64,000 nucleotides of DNA from an uncultured Acetobacteraceae bacterium (GCA_943912335.1 CALTUD010000005.1:1-64000), one strand, 5' to 3'; positions 45,829 through 55,823 are shown, counted from the first letter of the stretch. Numbers and translations: made by a program. The notes: generated by a model from the sequence alone, not told the origin.

Positions 45829-48708
45829 ATGACCGAGATCGACTATCGCGACAGCGTGTTCCTGCCCCGCACCGGGTTTCCGATGCGCGGCGACCTGCCG
45901 AAGCGCGAGCCGATCATTCTGGAGCGTTGGGAGCGCATGGGGCTGGATGCGCAGATGGCGGCGGCCAATGAGGGCCGCGTGCCCTTCACCCTGCATGACG
46001 GCCCGCCCTACGCCAACGGCCATCTCCATAATGGCCACGCGCTCAACAAGATCCTGAAGGACGTGATCAACCGCGCCCATCGCATGAGCGGTTTCGCCGT
46101 GCGCTACGTGCCGGGCTGGGATTGCCACGGCCTGCCGATCGAGTGGCGCATCGAGGAGGAATACCGCAAGGCGAAGCGCGACAAGGACGGCGTGCCGATC
46201 CTGCAGTTCCGCGCCGAATGCCGCGCCTATGCCCAGACATGGCTCGACATCCAGGCCGCCGAGTTCCGCCGCCTGGGCGTGCAGGCCGATTGGGCGCATC
46301 GCTACGCCACCATGGATTTCGGCTCCGAGGCTGCGATCGCCGGCGAGATCGGCCGCTTCCTGGAGAACGGCACGCTGTATCGCGGCCTGCGCCCGGTGAT
46401 GTGGAGCCCGGTGGAGAAGACCGCGCTCGCCGAAGCCGAGATCGAGTATCACGACCACACCTCCACCACGATCTGGGTGGCGTTCCCCATCGTGCGCGAT
46501 CCGACCCCGGCCGAGGCGCTGGACGGCGTGTCGGCGGTGATCTGGACCACCACGCCCTGGACCATGCCGGCCAACCGCGCCATCGCGTTCGGCCCCGAGA
46601 TCACCTACGCGGTGCTGCGCGTGGATACGGTGACGGACGGGTCTGCCGCCCATCCCGGCCAGAAGCTGCTGGTGGCCGAGGCGCTGATCGAGCGCTTCTG
46701 CCAGAGCGCCGGGATCGCCGGCCACCACGTGCTCTACACCCTGCCGGGCGAGGCGCTGGAAGGCGCCATCTGCGCCCATCCGTTGCGCGGCATCGACGGG
46801 TTCGACGGCGGCTACGACCATGACGTGCCGCTGCTGTCCGGCGATTTCGTCACCACCGATGCCGGCACCGGCCTGGTGCACATGGCGCCCGCCCATGGCG
46901 AGGACGATTTCGCGCTCTGCGTCGCCAACGGCATCGCCGTGCCGGAATCGGTGGAAGCGGACGGGCGCTATGCGCCCTGGGTGCCGGGGTTCGCCGGCAT
47001 CCACGTGTTCCAGGCCGCCGATCCGGTCTGCGCTGCGCTGTCCGGCGCGATGGCGTCGAGCATCGAGCGCGGCGAGGCGGCGGCGGGCCTGCTGGCGCGC
47101 GGCACGCTGGTGCATTCCTATCCGCATAGCTGGCGCTCGCGTGCGCCGGTGATCTATCGCGCCACCCCGCAATGGTTCATCCGCATGGATGATTCCGACG
47201 GAAACGGCATCCGCGCCCGCGCCCTCCGGGCGCTGGACGATGTGCGCTTCGTGCCGGCGCAGGCGCGCAACCGTCTGACGTCGATGGTCGCGGGCCGTCC
47301 GGACTGGTGCATCTCGCGCCAGCGCGCCTGGGGCGTGCCGATCGCCGTGTTCGTGGAAAAGCGCACCGGCGAGGTGCTGCGCGATCCGGCGGTGATGGCC
47401 CGGGTGGTGGAAGCGTTCCGCGCCGAGGGCGCCGATGCCTGGTACGCGTCGCCGCCGTCGCGCTTCCTGGGCGAAGGGCGCGACCCGGAACAGTTCGAGC
47501 AGGTGTTCGACATCGTCGACGTGTGGTTCGAAAGCGGCTCCACCCACGCCTTCGTTCTGGGCGAGGAAGGCGGGCGCGGTCTGCCGCGTCCGGCCGATCT
47601 GTATCTGGAGGGCTCCGACCAGCATCGCGGCTGGTTCCAGTCCTCGCTGCTGGAAAGCGTCGGTTCGCGCGGCGTGGCGCCGTTCAAGGCGCTGGTCACC
47701 AACGGCTTCGTGCTCGACGAGCAGGGCCGCAAGATGAGCAAGTCGCTCGGCAACGTGATCGCGCCCAAGGCGACCTGCGACACGCTCGGCGCCGACATCC
47801 TGCGTCTCTGGGTGATGAACGCCGACACCAACGAGGATCTGCGCATCGGGCCGGAGATCCTGAAGCAGCAGGGCGAGCTGTATCGCCGCCTGCGCAACAC
47901 GCTGCGCTGGCTGCTGGGCGCGCTGGACGGGTTCGAGGACAGCGAGCGCGTGCCGTTCGACGAGATGCCCGAGCTGGAACGCTGGGTGCTGCATCGTTTG
48001 AGCGAACTGGGCACGCAGATCGCCGGCGCGGTGGGGAGCCATCAATGGGTCGGCGTGTATCCGGCGCTGCATGCGTTCTGCGCGTCGGATCTGTCGGCGT
48101 TCTATTTCGACGTGCGCAAGGACGCGCTCTATTGCGACGGGAAGGACAGCCTGCGCCGCCGTGCCGCGCGCACGGTGCTGGACCATCTGCACCGCACGCT
48201 CTGCTGCTGGCTGGCCCCGGTGCTGGTGTTCACGGCGGAGGATGCCTGGACCGCCCGCTTCGGCGAGGAGACCAGTGTGCACCTGCAGGACTTCCCGGCG
48301 ATCCCGTCGGCATGGGCCGATCCGGCGCTGGGCGAACGCTGGGTGCGTTTGCGCGCCGTGCGCCGTCTGGTCACCACCGCCATCGAGGCGGCGCGTCGCG
48401 ACGGCCTGGTCGCGTCTTCGCTGCAGGCCGAGCTGACGCTCACGCTGTCCGAGGCCGAAGCGATCGAGTTCGGCGGGGTGGATTGGGACGAGCTGGCGAT
48501 CGTGTCGCGCGCCGAGATCGCGATCGACCCGAACGCCGCTTCCGTGTTTTCCGAGTCGCCGGGCGAGGGCACCGGGCCGCATCTGCTGCCCTCGGTCGGT
48601 GTGGCGCCGGGGCATAAATGCGCCCGCTGCTGGCGTGTGCTGGAAGAGGTCGGCACCGTTCCCGCCCATCCGGCCCTGTGCCTGCGCTGCTCCGACGTGG
48701 TGGGCTGA
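45829..48708 (+). CDS. ileS: Isoleucyl-tRNA synthetase
   Basis: 959 residues, standard bacterial IleS. The HIGH motif is HNGH in PPYANGHLHNGHALNK; KMSKS is at residues 635-639. The editing domain lies between (WTTTPWTMPANRAIAFG). The C-terminal zinc finger has CARC at 931-934 and CLRC near residue 955. It charges tRNA-Ile and edits valine. lspA follows 2 bp later, the usual ileS-lspA pair. Confidence 0.97.
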   Translation: MTEIDYRDSVFLPRTGFPMRGDLPKREPIILERWERMGLDAQMAAANEGRVPFTLHDGPPYANGHLHNGHALNKILKDVINRAHRMSGFAVRYVPGWDCHGLPIEWRIEEEYRKAKRDKDGVPILQFRAECRAYAQTWLDIQAAEFRRLGVQADWAHRYATMDFGSEAAIAGEIGRFLENGTLYRGLRPVMWSPVEKTALAEAEIEYHDHTSTTIWVAFPIVRDPTPAEALDGVSAVIWTTTPWTMPANRAIAFGPEITYAVLRVDTVTDGSAAHPGQKLLVAEALIERFCQSAGIAGHHVLYTLPGEALEGAICAHPLRGIDGFDGGYDHDVPLLSGDFVTTDAGTGLVHMAPAHGEDDFALCVANGIAVPESVEADGRYAPWVPGFAGIHVFQAADPVCAALSGAMASSIERGEAAAGLLARGTLVHSYPHSWRSRAPVIYRATPQWFIRMDDSDGNGIRARALRALDDVRFVPAQARNRLTSMVAGRPDWCISRQRAWGVPIAVFVEKRTGEVLRDPAVMARVVEAFRAEGADAWYASPPSRFLGEGRDPEQFEQVFDIVDVWFESGSTHAFVLGEEGGRGLPRPADLYLEGSDQHRGWFQSSLLESVGSRGVAPFKALVTNGFVLDEQGRKMSKSLGNVIAPKATCDTLGADILRLWVMNADTNEDLRIGPEILKQQGELYRRLRNTLRWLLGALDGFEDSERVPFDEMPELERWVLHRLSELGTQIAGAVGSHQWVGVYPALHAFCASDLSAFYFDVRKDALYCDGKDSLRRRAARTVLDHLHRTLCCWLAPVLVFTAEDAWTARFGEETSVHLQDFPAIPSAWADPALGERWVRLRAVRRLVTTAIEAARRDGLVASSLQAELTLTLSEAEAIEFGGVDWDELAIVSRAEIAIDPNAASVFSESPGEGTGPHLLPSVGVAPGHKCARCWRVLEEVGTVPAHPALCLRCSDVVG

Positions 48709-48710
48709 GC

Positions 48711-49229
48711 ATGGAGTCAGTGACGATCGCGCCGCCCGCCGGGCTCGGGCGACGAATCGCGCCGGGGCTCGTGCTGTTCGTGCTGGTGCTGCTGGCCGAC
48801 CAGCTGAGCAAGAACTGGATTCTCTATGGTCTCGACCTGCCGCAGAAGCGCTTCGTGCGCGTGCTGCCGGTGCTGGATTTCGAGATGGTGTGGAACCATG
48901 CGGTCACGTTCGGTCTGGCCGGCGGCGTGGGTGCCGCGGGCCCGGTCGTGTTCAGCGTGATCTCCGTGGCCGTCACCGCCGGTCTGCTCTGGTGGATGTG
49001 CCGCACGCCGAAGCCGGTGGTGCGTCTGGCGCTGGGCGCGATTTCCGGCGGCGCCATCGGCAACGTGATCGACCGCATCCGCTTCGGCGCGGTGGTGGAT
49101 TTCATCCACGCCCATCTCGGTTCGCTGTCCTGGAACTACATCTTCAACGTGGCCGACGCCGCCATCGTCTGCGGCGTGATCGTGCTGCTTCTGGACGGGC
49201 TGTTCGACCGCAAGGGGCGGGCTTCCTAG
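48711..49229 (+). CDS. lspA: Lipoprotein signal peptidase
   Basis: 172 residues from ATG 48711. Four membrane helices; the catalytic aspartates are Asp121 (GNVIDRIRFGAVVDF) and Asp149 (FNVADAAI), with the conserved ADQLSK near residue 30. It removes signal peptides of prolipoproteins after lipid transfer, which fits the several lipoproteins in this window. Translationally close to ileS. Confidence 0.95.
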   Translation: MESVTIAPPAGLGRRIAPGLVLFVLVLLADQLSKNWILYGLDLPQKRFVRVLPVLDFEMVWNHAVTFGLAGGVGAAGPVVFSVISVAVTAGLLWWMCRTPKPVVRLALGAISGGAIGNVIDRIRFGAVVDFIHAHLGSLSWNYIFNVADAAIVCGVIVLLLDGLFDRKGRAS

Positions 49230-49284
49230 CAACGAAGCCGGCCGGGGCGGGTTAGGGACGGACAAGCCGTCGAGGAAACCGCCC

Positions 49285-50103
49285 ATGTCCAACGTTCCTA
49301 CCGTCGCTCTGAACCAGGGCGGCGCGATCCCGCAGCTCGGCTACGGCGTCTACAAGATCGGTCCGGACGAGGCCGAGCGCGCCGTCGGAACCGCCATCGA
49401 GAGCGGCTACCGCTCGATCGACACGGCGGCGATCTACCACAACGAGGAAGGCGTCGGTCGCGCCATCGCCGGCGCTTCCGTCCCCCGGCGCGCGCTGTTC
49501 GTCACCACGAAGCTCTGGAACGCCGACCAGGGCACCGACACAGCCTTGCGCGCCTTCGAGACCAGCCTCGGCAAGCTCGGGCTCGACTATGTCGATCTCT
49601 ACCTGATCCATTGGCCGCGCCCGCAGGACGACAAATACGTCGAGAGCTGGCGCGTGCTGGAGCGGATCGCCGCCGAAGGGCGCGCCCGGGCGATCGGCGT
49701 GTCCAACTTCACGGTGGAACATCTGCGCCGCCTGATGGACGAGACCGGCACGGTTCCGGCGGTGAACCAGATCGAGCTGCATCCCGGCCTGCAGCAGAAC
49801 GAGCTGCATGCCTTCCATGCCGAGCACGGCATCGTCACCGAAGCCTGGTCGCCGCTGGCGCAGGGCGAGCTGGAGAACCCGGTGATCGGAGCGCTCGCCG
49901 CCAAACATGGCCGGACGCCGGCTCAGGTGGTGCTGCGCTGGCACATGCAGCGCGGCGTGGTGGCGATCCCGAAATCGGCCACGCCGTCGCGTATCCGCGA
50001 GAACATCGACGTGTTCGGCTTCGCGCTGGACGAGGCTGACATGCGCGAGATGGCCGGGCTCGACGCCGGGAAGCGTCTCGGTCCGGATCCGGAAACCTTC
50101 TGA
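49285..50103 (+). CDS. Aldo/keto reductase (2,5-diketogluconate reductase-like)
   Basis: 272 residues. The AKR tetrad is Asp in SIDTAAIYHNE, Tyr in the same block, Lys in VTTKLWN and His in YLIHWPRP; NADPH-binding IPKSATPSRIREN near residue 230. Closest in pattern to the AKR5 group that includes 2,5-diketo-D-gluconate reductases, a plausible role in an acetic acid bacterium that oxidises glucose, but methylglyoxal and other carbonyls are also reduced by this group. Sits between lspA and the DUF3035 gene. Confidence 0.88.
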   Translation: MSNVPTVALNQGGAIPQLGYGVYKIGPDEAERAVGTAIESGYRSIDTAAIYHNEEGVGRAIAGASVPRRALFVTTKLWNADQGTDTALRAFETSLGKLGLDYVDLYLIHWPRPQDDKYVESWRVLERIAAEGRARAIGVSNFTVEHLRRLMDETGTVPAVNQIELHPGLQQNELHAFHAEHGIVTEAWSPLAQGELENPVIGALAAKHGRTPAQVVLRWHMQRGVVAIPKSATPSRIRENIDVFGFALDEADMREMAGLDAGKRLGPDPETF

Positions 50104-50169
50104 GCCGGGTTCGATACGCAGCCGGACACGTGCTTGCCGCGCGTCCGGTTCCATCCTAGAGAAGCGGGC

Positions 50170-50715
50170 ATGTCGACGCTTTCTCATCGCCTGCTTCTCG
50201 TGGCCGCGTTGTCGGCGTCCGCTTTCTCCCTCGCCGCATGTTCCGGCGAGGAGATCGAGCGCGATTTCGGTCTGGCGCGTACTTCGCCGGACGAGTTCAC
50301 CGTCACCACGCGTGCGCCCCTGTCCATGCCGAACGGCACCGATCTCGCTAAGCCGACGCCCGGTCTGGAGCGGCCGCAGGACCAGAGCGCGCAGACGCAG
50401 GCGCTGGAAACACTGGCGCCCGACGTGGCGCTGCGTGGCGCCGCCGGCAGCGATAGCGCCGGCCAGGATGCGCTGGTCGCCGATGCGGCCCGGTCCAGCG
50501 CGCAGGCGCCGACCGGCGGCGCGCTCGACCATCCGAGCCAGGGCTTCGTGAACGAGCTGATGTTCTGGCAGGGTGGCAAGGCCGGCGAGATCGTCGATGC
50601 GCCGGCGGAGCGTCAGCGTTTGCAGGAGAACGCGGCTCTCGGACGCAGCCCCACCGTGGGTGCGACCCCGACGCTGAAGACCAGCAAGCCGGGTTTCTTC
50701 TCGCGCCTGTTCTGA
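50170..50715 (+). CDS. DUF3035-family lipoprotein
   Basis: 181 residues from ATG 50170. Signal peptide with lipobox SLAAC (Cys at residue 24), then the family signature FGLARTSPDEFTVTTRAPLS, which recurs in alphaproteobacterial DUF3035 proteins, commonly found downstream of lspA. The middle is Ala/Gln-rich; the end, KTSKPGFFSRLF, is basic and aromatic. Function unknown; position between lspA and mutL is widespread. Confidence 0.85.
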   Translation: MSTLSHRLLLVAALSASAFSLAACSGEEIERDFGLARTSPDEFTVTTRAPLSMPNGTDLAKPTPGLERPQDQSAQTQALETLAPDVALRGAAGSDSAGQDALVADAARSSAQAPTGGALDHPSQGFVNELMFWQGGKAGEIVDAPAERQRLQENAALGRSPTVGATPTLKTSKPGFFSRLF

Positions 50716-50781
50716 TCCGCGCGATCGCGCCCGGCAACGCGGGCGCCTTCTTGATCCGTCGCTGAGCGGGGAGGCGGCGTC

Positions 50782-52608
50782 ATGCCGACGATTCGCAGGC
50801 TGTCTGAGCACGTGGTCAATCGCATCGCCGCCGGCGAGGTGATCGAGCGTCCGGCCGCGGCGGTGAAGGAGCTGGTCGAGAACAGCATCGATGCCGGAGC
50901 GCGCCGGATTAGCGTGTCGCTCGCGTCAGGCGGCGTCGAACGCATCGACGTGTCGGATGACGGCGTCGGCATGTCGCCGGACGAGCTGGCGCTGGCCGTG
51001 CAGCGCCACTGCACCTCCAAGCTCACCGACGAGACCCTGGTCCAGGTCGCCACGCTCGGCTTTCGCGGCGAGGCGCTGCCGTCCATCGGCGCGGCGGCGC
51101 GGCTTTGCATCTCCTCGCGGCCCAAAGGCGGCGAGGCCTGGCGGCTGCGTGTGGAAGGCGGCGTGGTGCGTCCGGTCGAACCGTGTTCCGGGCCGTATGG
51201 CACCCAGGTGCTGGTGGAGGATCTGTTCTTCGCCACTCCGGCGCGGCGGAAGTTCCTGAAGAGCGCCCGCGTCGAGGCCGGGCACGCGGAGCTGGCGGTG
51301 CGCCGTCTGGCCCTGTCGGCGCCGGAGATCGCCTTCCGTCTGGAGATCGATGGGCGGGTGATGCTCGACCTGCCGCAGCAGGATCGCGCCGCGCGCGTCG
51401 CCGCGATGATCGCCGACGAGGCCGGCGGTGCCGCGCCGCAGGGGTTGCTCGCCATCGAGGGTCTGCGCGACGGGATCGGGCTGAGCGGCTTCGCCTGCGG
51501 ACCGGCGGTGCATCGCGCCACGGTGGGCGGTCAGTTCCTGGTGGTGAACAACCGTCCGGTGGCCGATCCGGTGCTGCGGACTGCGGTGCGCGTCGCCTAT
51601 CGCCAGGTGCTGGAACACGGCCGCCATGCCGTGGTGGCGTTGTTTCTCGACGTTCCGCCCGACCGGCTGGACGTGAATGTCCATCCCGCCAAGACCGAAC
51701 TGCGTTTCGCCGACCCGGCCGCCGTGCGCGCGCTGGTGATCGGGACGCTGGGGCGTGCGCTGGGCGGCGGGGCGGGCCCGGTCGGGGCGAGCCCGGCGCT
51801 TCTGTCGCAGCGTCGTCCGGGCGCCGCGATCTGGTATCCGCCCGAGCCGTCTGCTGCGCGGACACGTCCGGCCGGGGAGGTTCTGGCGATGGAAGGGCGC
51901 GGTTTCGCCGAACCCGTGGCGCCGCCGCCGGTCGAACTGGCGTTGAACGATGCGCCCTCCGCGCGCGTGCCGGACCAGACGCCGCCGCCGTCGCGCCATG
52001 ACGAACATCAGCACCCGCTCGGCGCGGCGGTGGCGCAGGTGCTGGACACCTACGTGATCGCGGTCGCAGGCGATGGCAGCCTCGTGCTCGTGGACCAGCA
52101 TGCGGCGCATGAGCGGCTGACGCACGAGCATCTGCGCGCGCAGTTCCTCGACGGCACCATTCGGGCGCAGCGACTGCTGATCCCCGAGGTGGTGGATCTG
52201 CCGGCGCGGGACGCAGCGCGTCTGGCGGAGCATGCCGACAGCCTGTCCGCGTTCGGGATCGAGATCGAACCGTTCGGGGGGCGCTCGGTGCTGCTGCGCG
52301 CCGTGCCGGCCCTGTTGGGCAATCCCGATCCGGCGGCGCTGCTGCGCGATCTGGCCGAGGAGCTGGCGGAAGACGAGTTGGCCGGCCCGGATCAGGTGAA
52401 CACGCTGCACACGCGCCTCGACGCAGTGATCGCCCGCATGGCCTGCCATGGCAGCATACGCGCCGGGCGCAAGCTGACCGGCGCCGAGATGGATCATCTG
52501 CTGCGCGACATGGAGCGCACGCCGCGTGCCGCCACCTGCTCGCATGGCCGCCCCACCTTCCTGAAGCTGAGCCGGGCCGAGATCGAGCGCATGTTCGGCC
52601 GCCGCTGA
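50782..52608 (+). CDS. mutL: DNA mismatch repair protein MutL
   Basis: 608 residues. The GHKL ATPase domain starts IRRLSEHVVNRIAAGEVIER and has VKELVENSIDAGA and DDGVGM, GFRGEALPSI. The C-terminal dimerisation domain carries the endonuclease motif DQHAAHERLTHE at 438-449 and ATCSHGRPTF near the end, so this MutL should nick DNA, as expected in organisms without MutH. A Pro-rich linker covers about 340-410. Confidence 0.95.
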   Translation: MPTIRRLSEHVVNRIAAGEVIERPAAAVKELVENSIDAGARRISVSLASGGVERIDVSDDGVGMSPDELALAVQRHCTSKLTDETLVQVATLGFRGEALPSIGAAARLCISSRPKGGEAWRLRVEGGVVRPVEPCSGPYGTQVLVEDLFFATPARRKFLKSARVEAGHAELAVRRLALSAPEIAFRLEIDGRVMLDLPQQDRAARVAAMIADEAGGAAPQGLLAIEGLRDGIGLSGFACGPAVHRATVGGQFLVVNNRPVADPVLRTAVRVAYRQVLEHGRHAVVALFLDVPPDRLDVNVHPAKTELRFADPAAVRALVIGTLGRALGGGAGPVGASPALLSQRRPGAAIWYPPEPSAARTRPAGEVLAMEGRGFAEPVAPPPVELALNDAPSARVPDQTPPPSRHDEHQHPLGAAVAQVLDTYVIAVAGDGSLVLVDQHAAHERLTHEHLRAQFLDGTIRAQRLLIPEVVDLPARDAARLAEHADSLSAFGIEIEPFGGRSVLLRAVPALLGNPDPAALLRDLAEELAEDELAGPDQVNTLHTRLDAVIARMACHGSIRAGRKLTGAEMDHLLRDMERTPRAATCSHGRPTFLKLSRAEIERMFGRR

Positions 52609-53195
52609 TGCGGTTCGGCCTGAATCAGGATGGCGAAGAGGCCAGGCTTCGAACCGAGCTGGCGGCGTTGATCGGAGACGACATGGCGCGCATGACGCTC
52701 CTTCGTGCGCATCGGAGGCTGGTGCTGCCGGACAGTTGGATCGGCGCCGGCTTCGCGCGCAACGCGGTGTGGGACAGTTTGCATGGCCACCCTCCCGCGA
52801 TCCACGGCGATATCGATGTGGTCTGGTTCGATCCGCGTCGTATCGATCCCGATACGGATCGCGCCCTGGAAGCGCAGTTGCGGGGTTTGGCGCCGGAGGG
52901 CGCATGGTCGGTGCGCAATCAGGCCAGGATGCACCGGCGCAACGGTGATCCCTCCTACCGCTCCACCGCCGACGCCATGCGCTTCTGGCCGGAAACCGCC
53001 ACCGCCGTCGCGCTGCGCCTGACCGGCGACGACCGCATCGAGGTACTGGCCCCATTCGGCCTGTTCGACCTGTTCACCCTCCGCCTGCGCCCGACTCCGG
53101 CCTTCCGAGGCGATCGCCGTTCCGTTTTCGAGCGAAGGGTCCGTGAACGCGGCTGGCTGAGGCGCTGGCCGGGTCTTCGCGTGTCGGAGCCCTGA
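52608..53195 (+). CDS. Nucleotidyltransferase family protein (COG3575/DUF925 type)
   Basis: 195 residues; its ATG shares a base with the mutL stop (TGATG). WIGAGFARNAVWDSLHG and HGDIDVVWFDP (the metal-binding DxD of the polymerase-beta-like fold) are characteristic, as are NQARMHRRNGDPSYRSTADA and FGLFDLFTLRLRPTP. This family is found in many bacteria with no known substrate. Translational coupling to mutL could be accidental. Confidence 0.8.
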   Translation: MRFGLNQDGEEARLRTELAALIGDDMARMTLLRAHRRLVLPDSWIGAGFARNAVWDSLHGHPPAIHGDIDVVWFDPRRIDPDTDRALEAQLRGLAPEGAWSVRNQARMHRRNGDPSYRSTADAMRFWPETATAVALRLTGDDRIEVLAPFGLFDLFTLRLRPTPAFRGDRRSVFERRVRERGWLRRWPGLRVSEP

Positions 53196-53364
53196 ACCGG
53201 TTCCTTATGTGTTGGCGGGCACTGGGGGGGGATCGGCCCACCGATCATGCAGCCGTTTCGGCGATGGCCGAGCGGCAAGCAGGACGAAACGAAGCGTGAT
53301 CTTCGTCGAAAAGGGTATGGGCCTGGTCGTCCGGCATGTAGACGGAATGTTCTGAGTTGCGGCC

Positions 53365-55752
53365 TCAGAACAGAACGGCGATGCCATCGGGGGTTTGCGA
53401 CATGGTGACATGCGACACGCCGTTGAGCATCACGTGGCTGTCGCCGCACTGGATCAGGGTTCCGCCTGACGTCTGCCGAACCGAAAGGGTCGACGGATCC
53501 GCGACACTCTGGAGCAGCAGACTATCGCGCGCGGAGTCGAAACCGGTGACGTTCGTGGTGGTGTGAGCCGCCATGTCGGCCTGGATGCTGACGGTACCGC
53601 TTCCGGCGAGAAACGCATCGAGGGTGCCGCTCAGATTGAGCAAGGACGCGTTCTCGACCCCTCCCCAATAGGAGGACGCGCCGCCCTGGATGATGGCGGC
53701 GATGTGCCCTGAGGCGTCGCCGGCCTCAATCGACGAGACGATGGTGTCGCTGGCATGGCCGGTCCAGATCTCCTGGGTGGTTTTGCCGCCGAAGATCACG
53801 CTGGATGCCGACGGGGTATCGTTGTTGACGATCACCTGACGGCCGGCGACGTCATGACTGCCCATCGCCACGACCGTGCCCGCGCCGCCGAACACGACCT
53901 GTTCGCCGCTGCCGGCCGCGATCTGCAGATGCCCGCTGCCGACGCTGGCCATCATGGACTCGGCGCCGCCCTGCACGGTCGCGGCGCCCTGGTCCACGAA
54001 CAACGTGGCCGAATGCGTGGCGGCGGTGCCGGTGAGAGACAGGGTGCCCCCTTCGACGGTCGCGGTCACGGCCTCGCCGCCCAGAACGACCTGGCTGTTC
54101 GAGCCGCTCTGCACGACCAGCTGCAGTGCGCCGGTACCGCTGGCTTCGATGCGGGCGTCGCTGTCGCCGGTCCACACGGTCTGGGTCCCGGCGCCGCCTG
54201 TGAGCGAGAACTGGCCGCCACCCACGGGCTGTCCGACCACGATCTGGCTGCCGGTCCCGGTCTGCGTGAAGAGCGCCTCGTGGTTGTTCAGGAAGGCGAT
54301 CTGCTTGCCGCTGCCGTTCTGGTCGATCCGTGCACCATCCGCCGCCAGCGAGAGGGTTCCGTCTCCTGCGGCAAAGCGGATGTTCGCGCCGAACAGGATC
54401 GCATCGGCATGGCCCAGAACCGAGACCGTATCGCCCGCCCCGCCCAGGGACAGGGTCGCGGCCGAAGCGCTGACATCGAGGGATACGGCCGCGTCGCTGC
54501 GCACCGAGAGCGCGGCGAAACTGCCGGAGAAGGACAACGCAGCCGTTCCGTCGACCGATACGGTACCGGAGCCCGCGGCGCTGCCGACCACAGAGAGAGC
54601 GCTCCCGAGCCCATGCAGCGTGGCGTCGACCCCGTTGCCGACCAGAACGGTGTTGTCGCCGCGTCCCGTGAAATCCTGCGCGCCGAGCGCATTGGTCAGC
54701 CGCACCGTGTTGCGCGCGCCGGGCAGCGTCTCGATCCGGGTGGCGTCCTCGGCCTCGGCATAGCTGCCGCCATCGATGCTCTGCACCACGCCCGGCGCCA
54801 GGCCGTCCGACGTTACCGGCACGGACTCGTCGCGCGTCACCGTGACATGGGCGATGTCCATGCTGAGAGTGGCGGCACCGCTCCCGTCGCCGCCGCCTGT
54901 CTCGACGCCGGAATACACGCTGCCGAGCGACCAGCGCGACATGTCCAGGTAGTCCGTCGCCAGGGCCGGATTCTGCGCCGCCATCACCTGGATCATGCGC
55001 AGCAGAGCCTGGTTCAGATCGATCCGGACCGTATGCAGCCCGCCGGCATCGGGGCGGAAGGCCAGATAATCGGTGCTCTCGTCCGCCATCGCCGCTCCGT
55101 CCGCGGTCTGGGTCCAGGAAGACAGGTTATAGATCTGTTGATAGGTGTGTCCCGGAGTCAGCGTGGTGAACATCCCCGGCTCGCCGCGAAAATCGGTCAG
55201 CGGCACCTGCAGGAACATCTCGGTCTGGGGCAGGGACGCCGAATAGCCGGGATTGTCTGCCGCGTTGAAGAACACGGTGAAGCCGTTGAAGGCGATCGCC
55301 GTGCCGCTGCCGGCATCGGCCGTGACCAGCCTTTCCTGTGCCTGGAAGTCGATCTGCCGGTCGAAGGTGGCCGTGCCGGGAGCGTAGCCGGTGCTCTGCA
55401 GGAATGTGTCCTTGTCGCTGCCGCCTGTGACACCCAGCCGGAAGGTGGCGCCGCCCGGCCCGTCATAGACCGCGAGCGCGCTGCCGCCCTCTGCCGTGCC
55501 GGTGTGCCAGGAGGCCAGGGACGCTCCCAGCAGCGGGTCGGTATCGCGCGGATCGTTCCGGACGATCGTGTTCGGATCGAAGATCTGGTCGGACGGCGTT
55601 GCCCATTGGGTGATGTTCCAGCCCGTATCCGGCGCACCCGTGATGGAGGGAACATCGGCAAAGAACTGTTCCTCGCCGTTCGCCACCTGGCCGGTCGAGA
55701 ACAGCACGTTCGGACCGGCGATGCTGGGATCGACGAAGATGTCTGCCTTCAT
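53365..55752 (-). CDS. Large beta-repeat protein, probably secreted
   Basis: 795 residues from ATG 55752, which has AGGA 8 bp upstream (GTG 55767 is an alternative). No N-terminal signal peptide. Residues 1-310 look like an unrecognised beta-rich domain (GWNITQWATPSDQIFDPNT). From about 330 on there are degenerate Gly/Ser/Thr/Val repeats of 20-25 residues (GGAGTQTVWTGDSDARIEAS, then FGGKTTQEIWTGHASDTIV), like RTX/beta-roll proteins but without perfect GGxGxDxxx nonapeptides. The C-terminus, MSQTPDGIAVLF, is the hydrophobic-ended kind used by type I secretion. No transporter genes are adjacent. Asp/Gly-rich and Lys-poor. Confidence 0.65.
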   Translation of the reverse strand: MKADIFVDPSIAGPNVLFSTGQVANGEEQFFADVPSITGAPDTGWNITQWATPSDQIFDPNTIVRNDPRDTDPLLGASLASWHTGTAEGGSALAVYDGPGGATFRLGVTGGSDKDTFLQSTGYAPGTATFDRQIDFQAQERLVTADAGSGTAIAFNGFTVFFNAADNPGYSASLPQTEMFLQVPLTDFRGEPGMFTTLTPGHTYQQIYNLSSWTQTADGAAMADESTDYLAFRPDAGGLHTVRIDLNQALLRMIQVMAAQNPALATDYLDMSRWSLGSVYSGVETGGGDGSGAATLSMDIAHVTVTRDESVPVTSDGLAPGVVQSIDGGSYAEAEDATRIETLPGARNTVRLTNALGAQDFTGRGDNTVLVGNGVDATLHGLGSALSVVGSAAGSGTVSVDGTAALSFSGSFAALSVRSDAAVSLDVSASAATLSLGGAGDTVSVLGHADAILFGANIRFAAGDGTLSLAADGARIDQNGSGKQIAFLNNHEALFTQTGTGSQIVVGQPVGGGQFSLTGGAGTQTVWTGDSDARIEASGTGALQLVVQSGSNSQVVLGGEAVTATVEGGTLSLTGTAATHSATLFVDQGAATVQGGAESMMASVGSGHLQIAAGSGEQVVFGGAGTVVAMGSHDVAGRQVIVNNDTPSASSVIFGGKTTQEIWTGHASDTIVSSIEAGDASGHIAAIIQGGASSYWGGVENASLLNLSGTLDAFLAGSGTVSIQADMAAHTTTNVTGFDSARDSLLLQSVADPSTLSVRQTSGGTLIQCGDSHVMLNGVSHVTMSQTPDGIAVLF

Positions 55753-55761
55753 GGCTGTCCT

Positions 55762-55823
55762 GTTCACGTTTGGTTCGAAAGACTACGTGACCCTAACCGT
55801 TGGCCGGTTGATAAAACGTGAAC
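55762..55823 (-). promoter_or_regulatory. Inverted repeat upstream of the beta-repeat gene
   Basis: GTTCACGTTT at 55762-55771 and its exact inverse AAACGTGAAC at 55814-55823 flank 42 bp in the promoter position of the minus-strand gene at 55752. A third related core, ACGTGA, sits between them near 55785. The first arm also reaches the gene's alternative start codon. This is the layout of a two-site repressor or activator. Confidence 0.45.
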
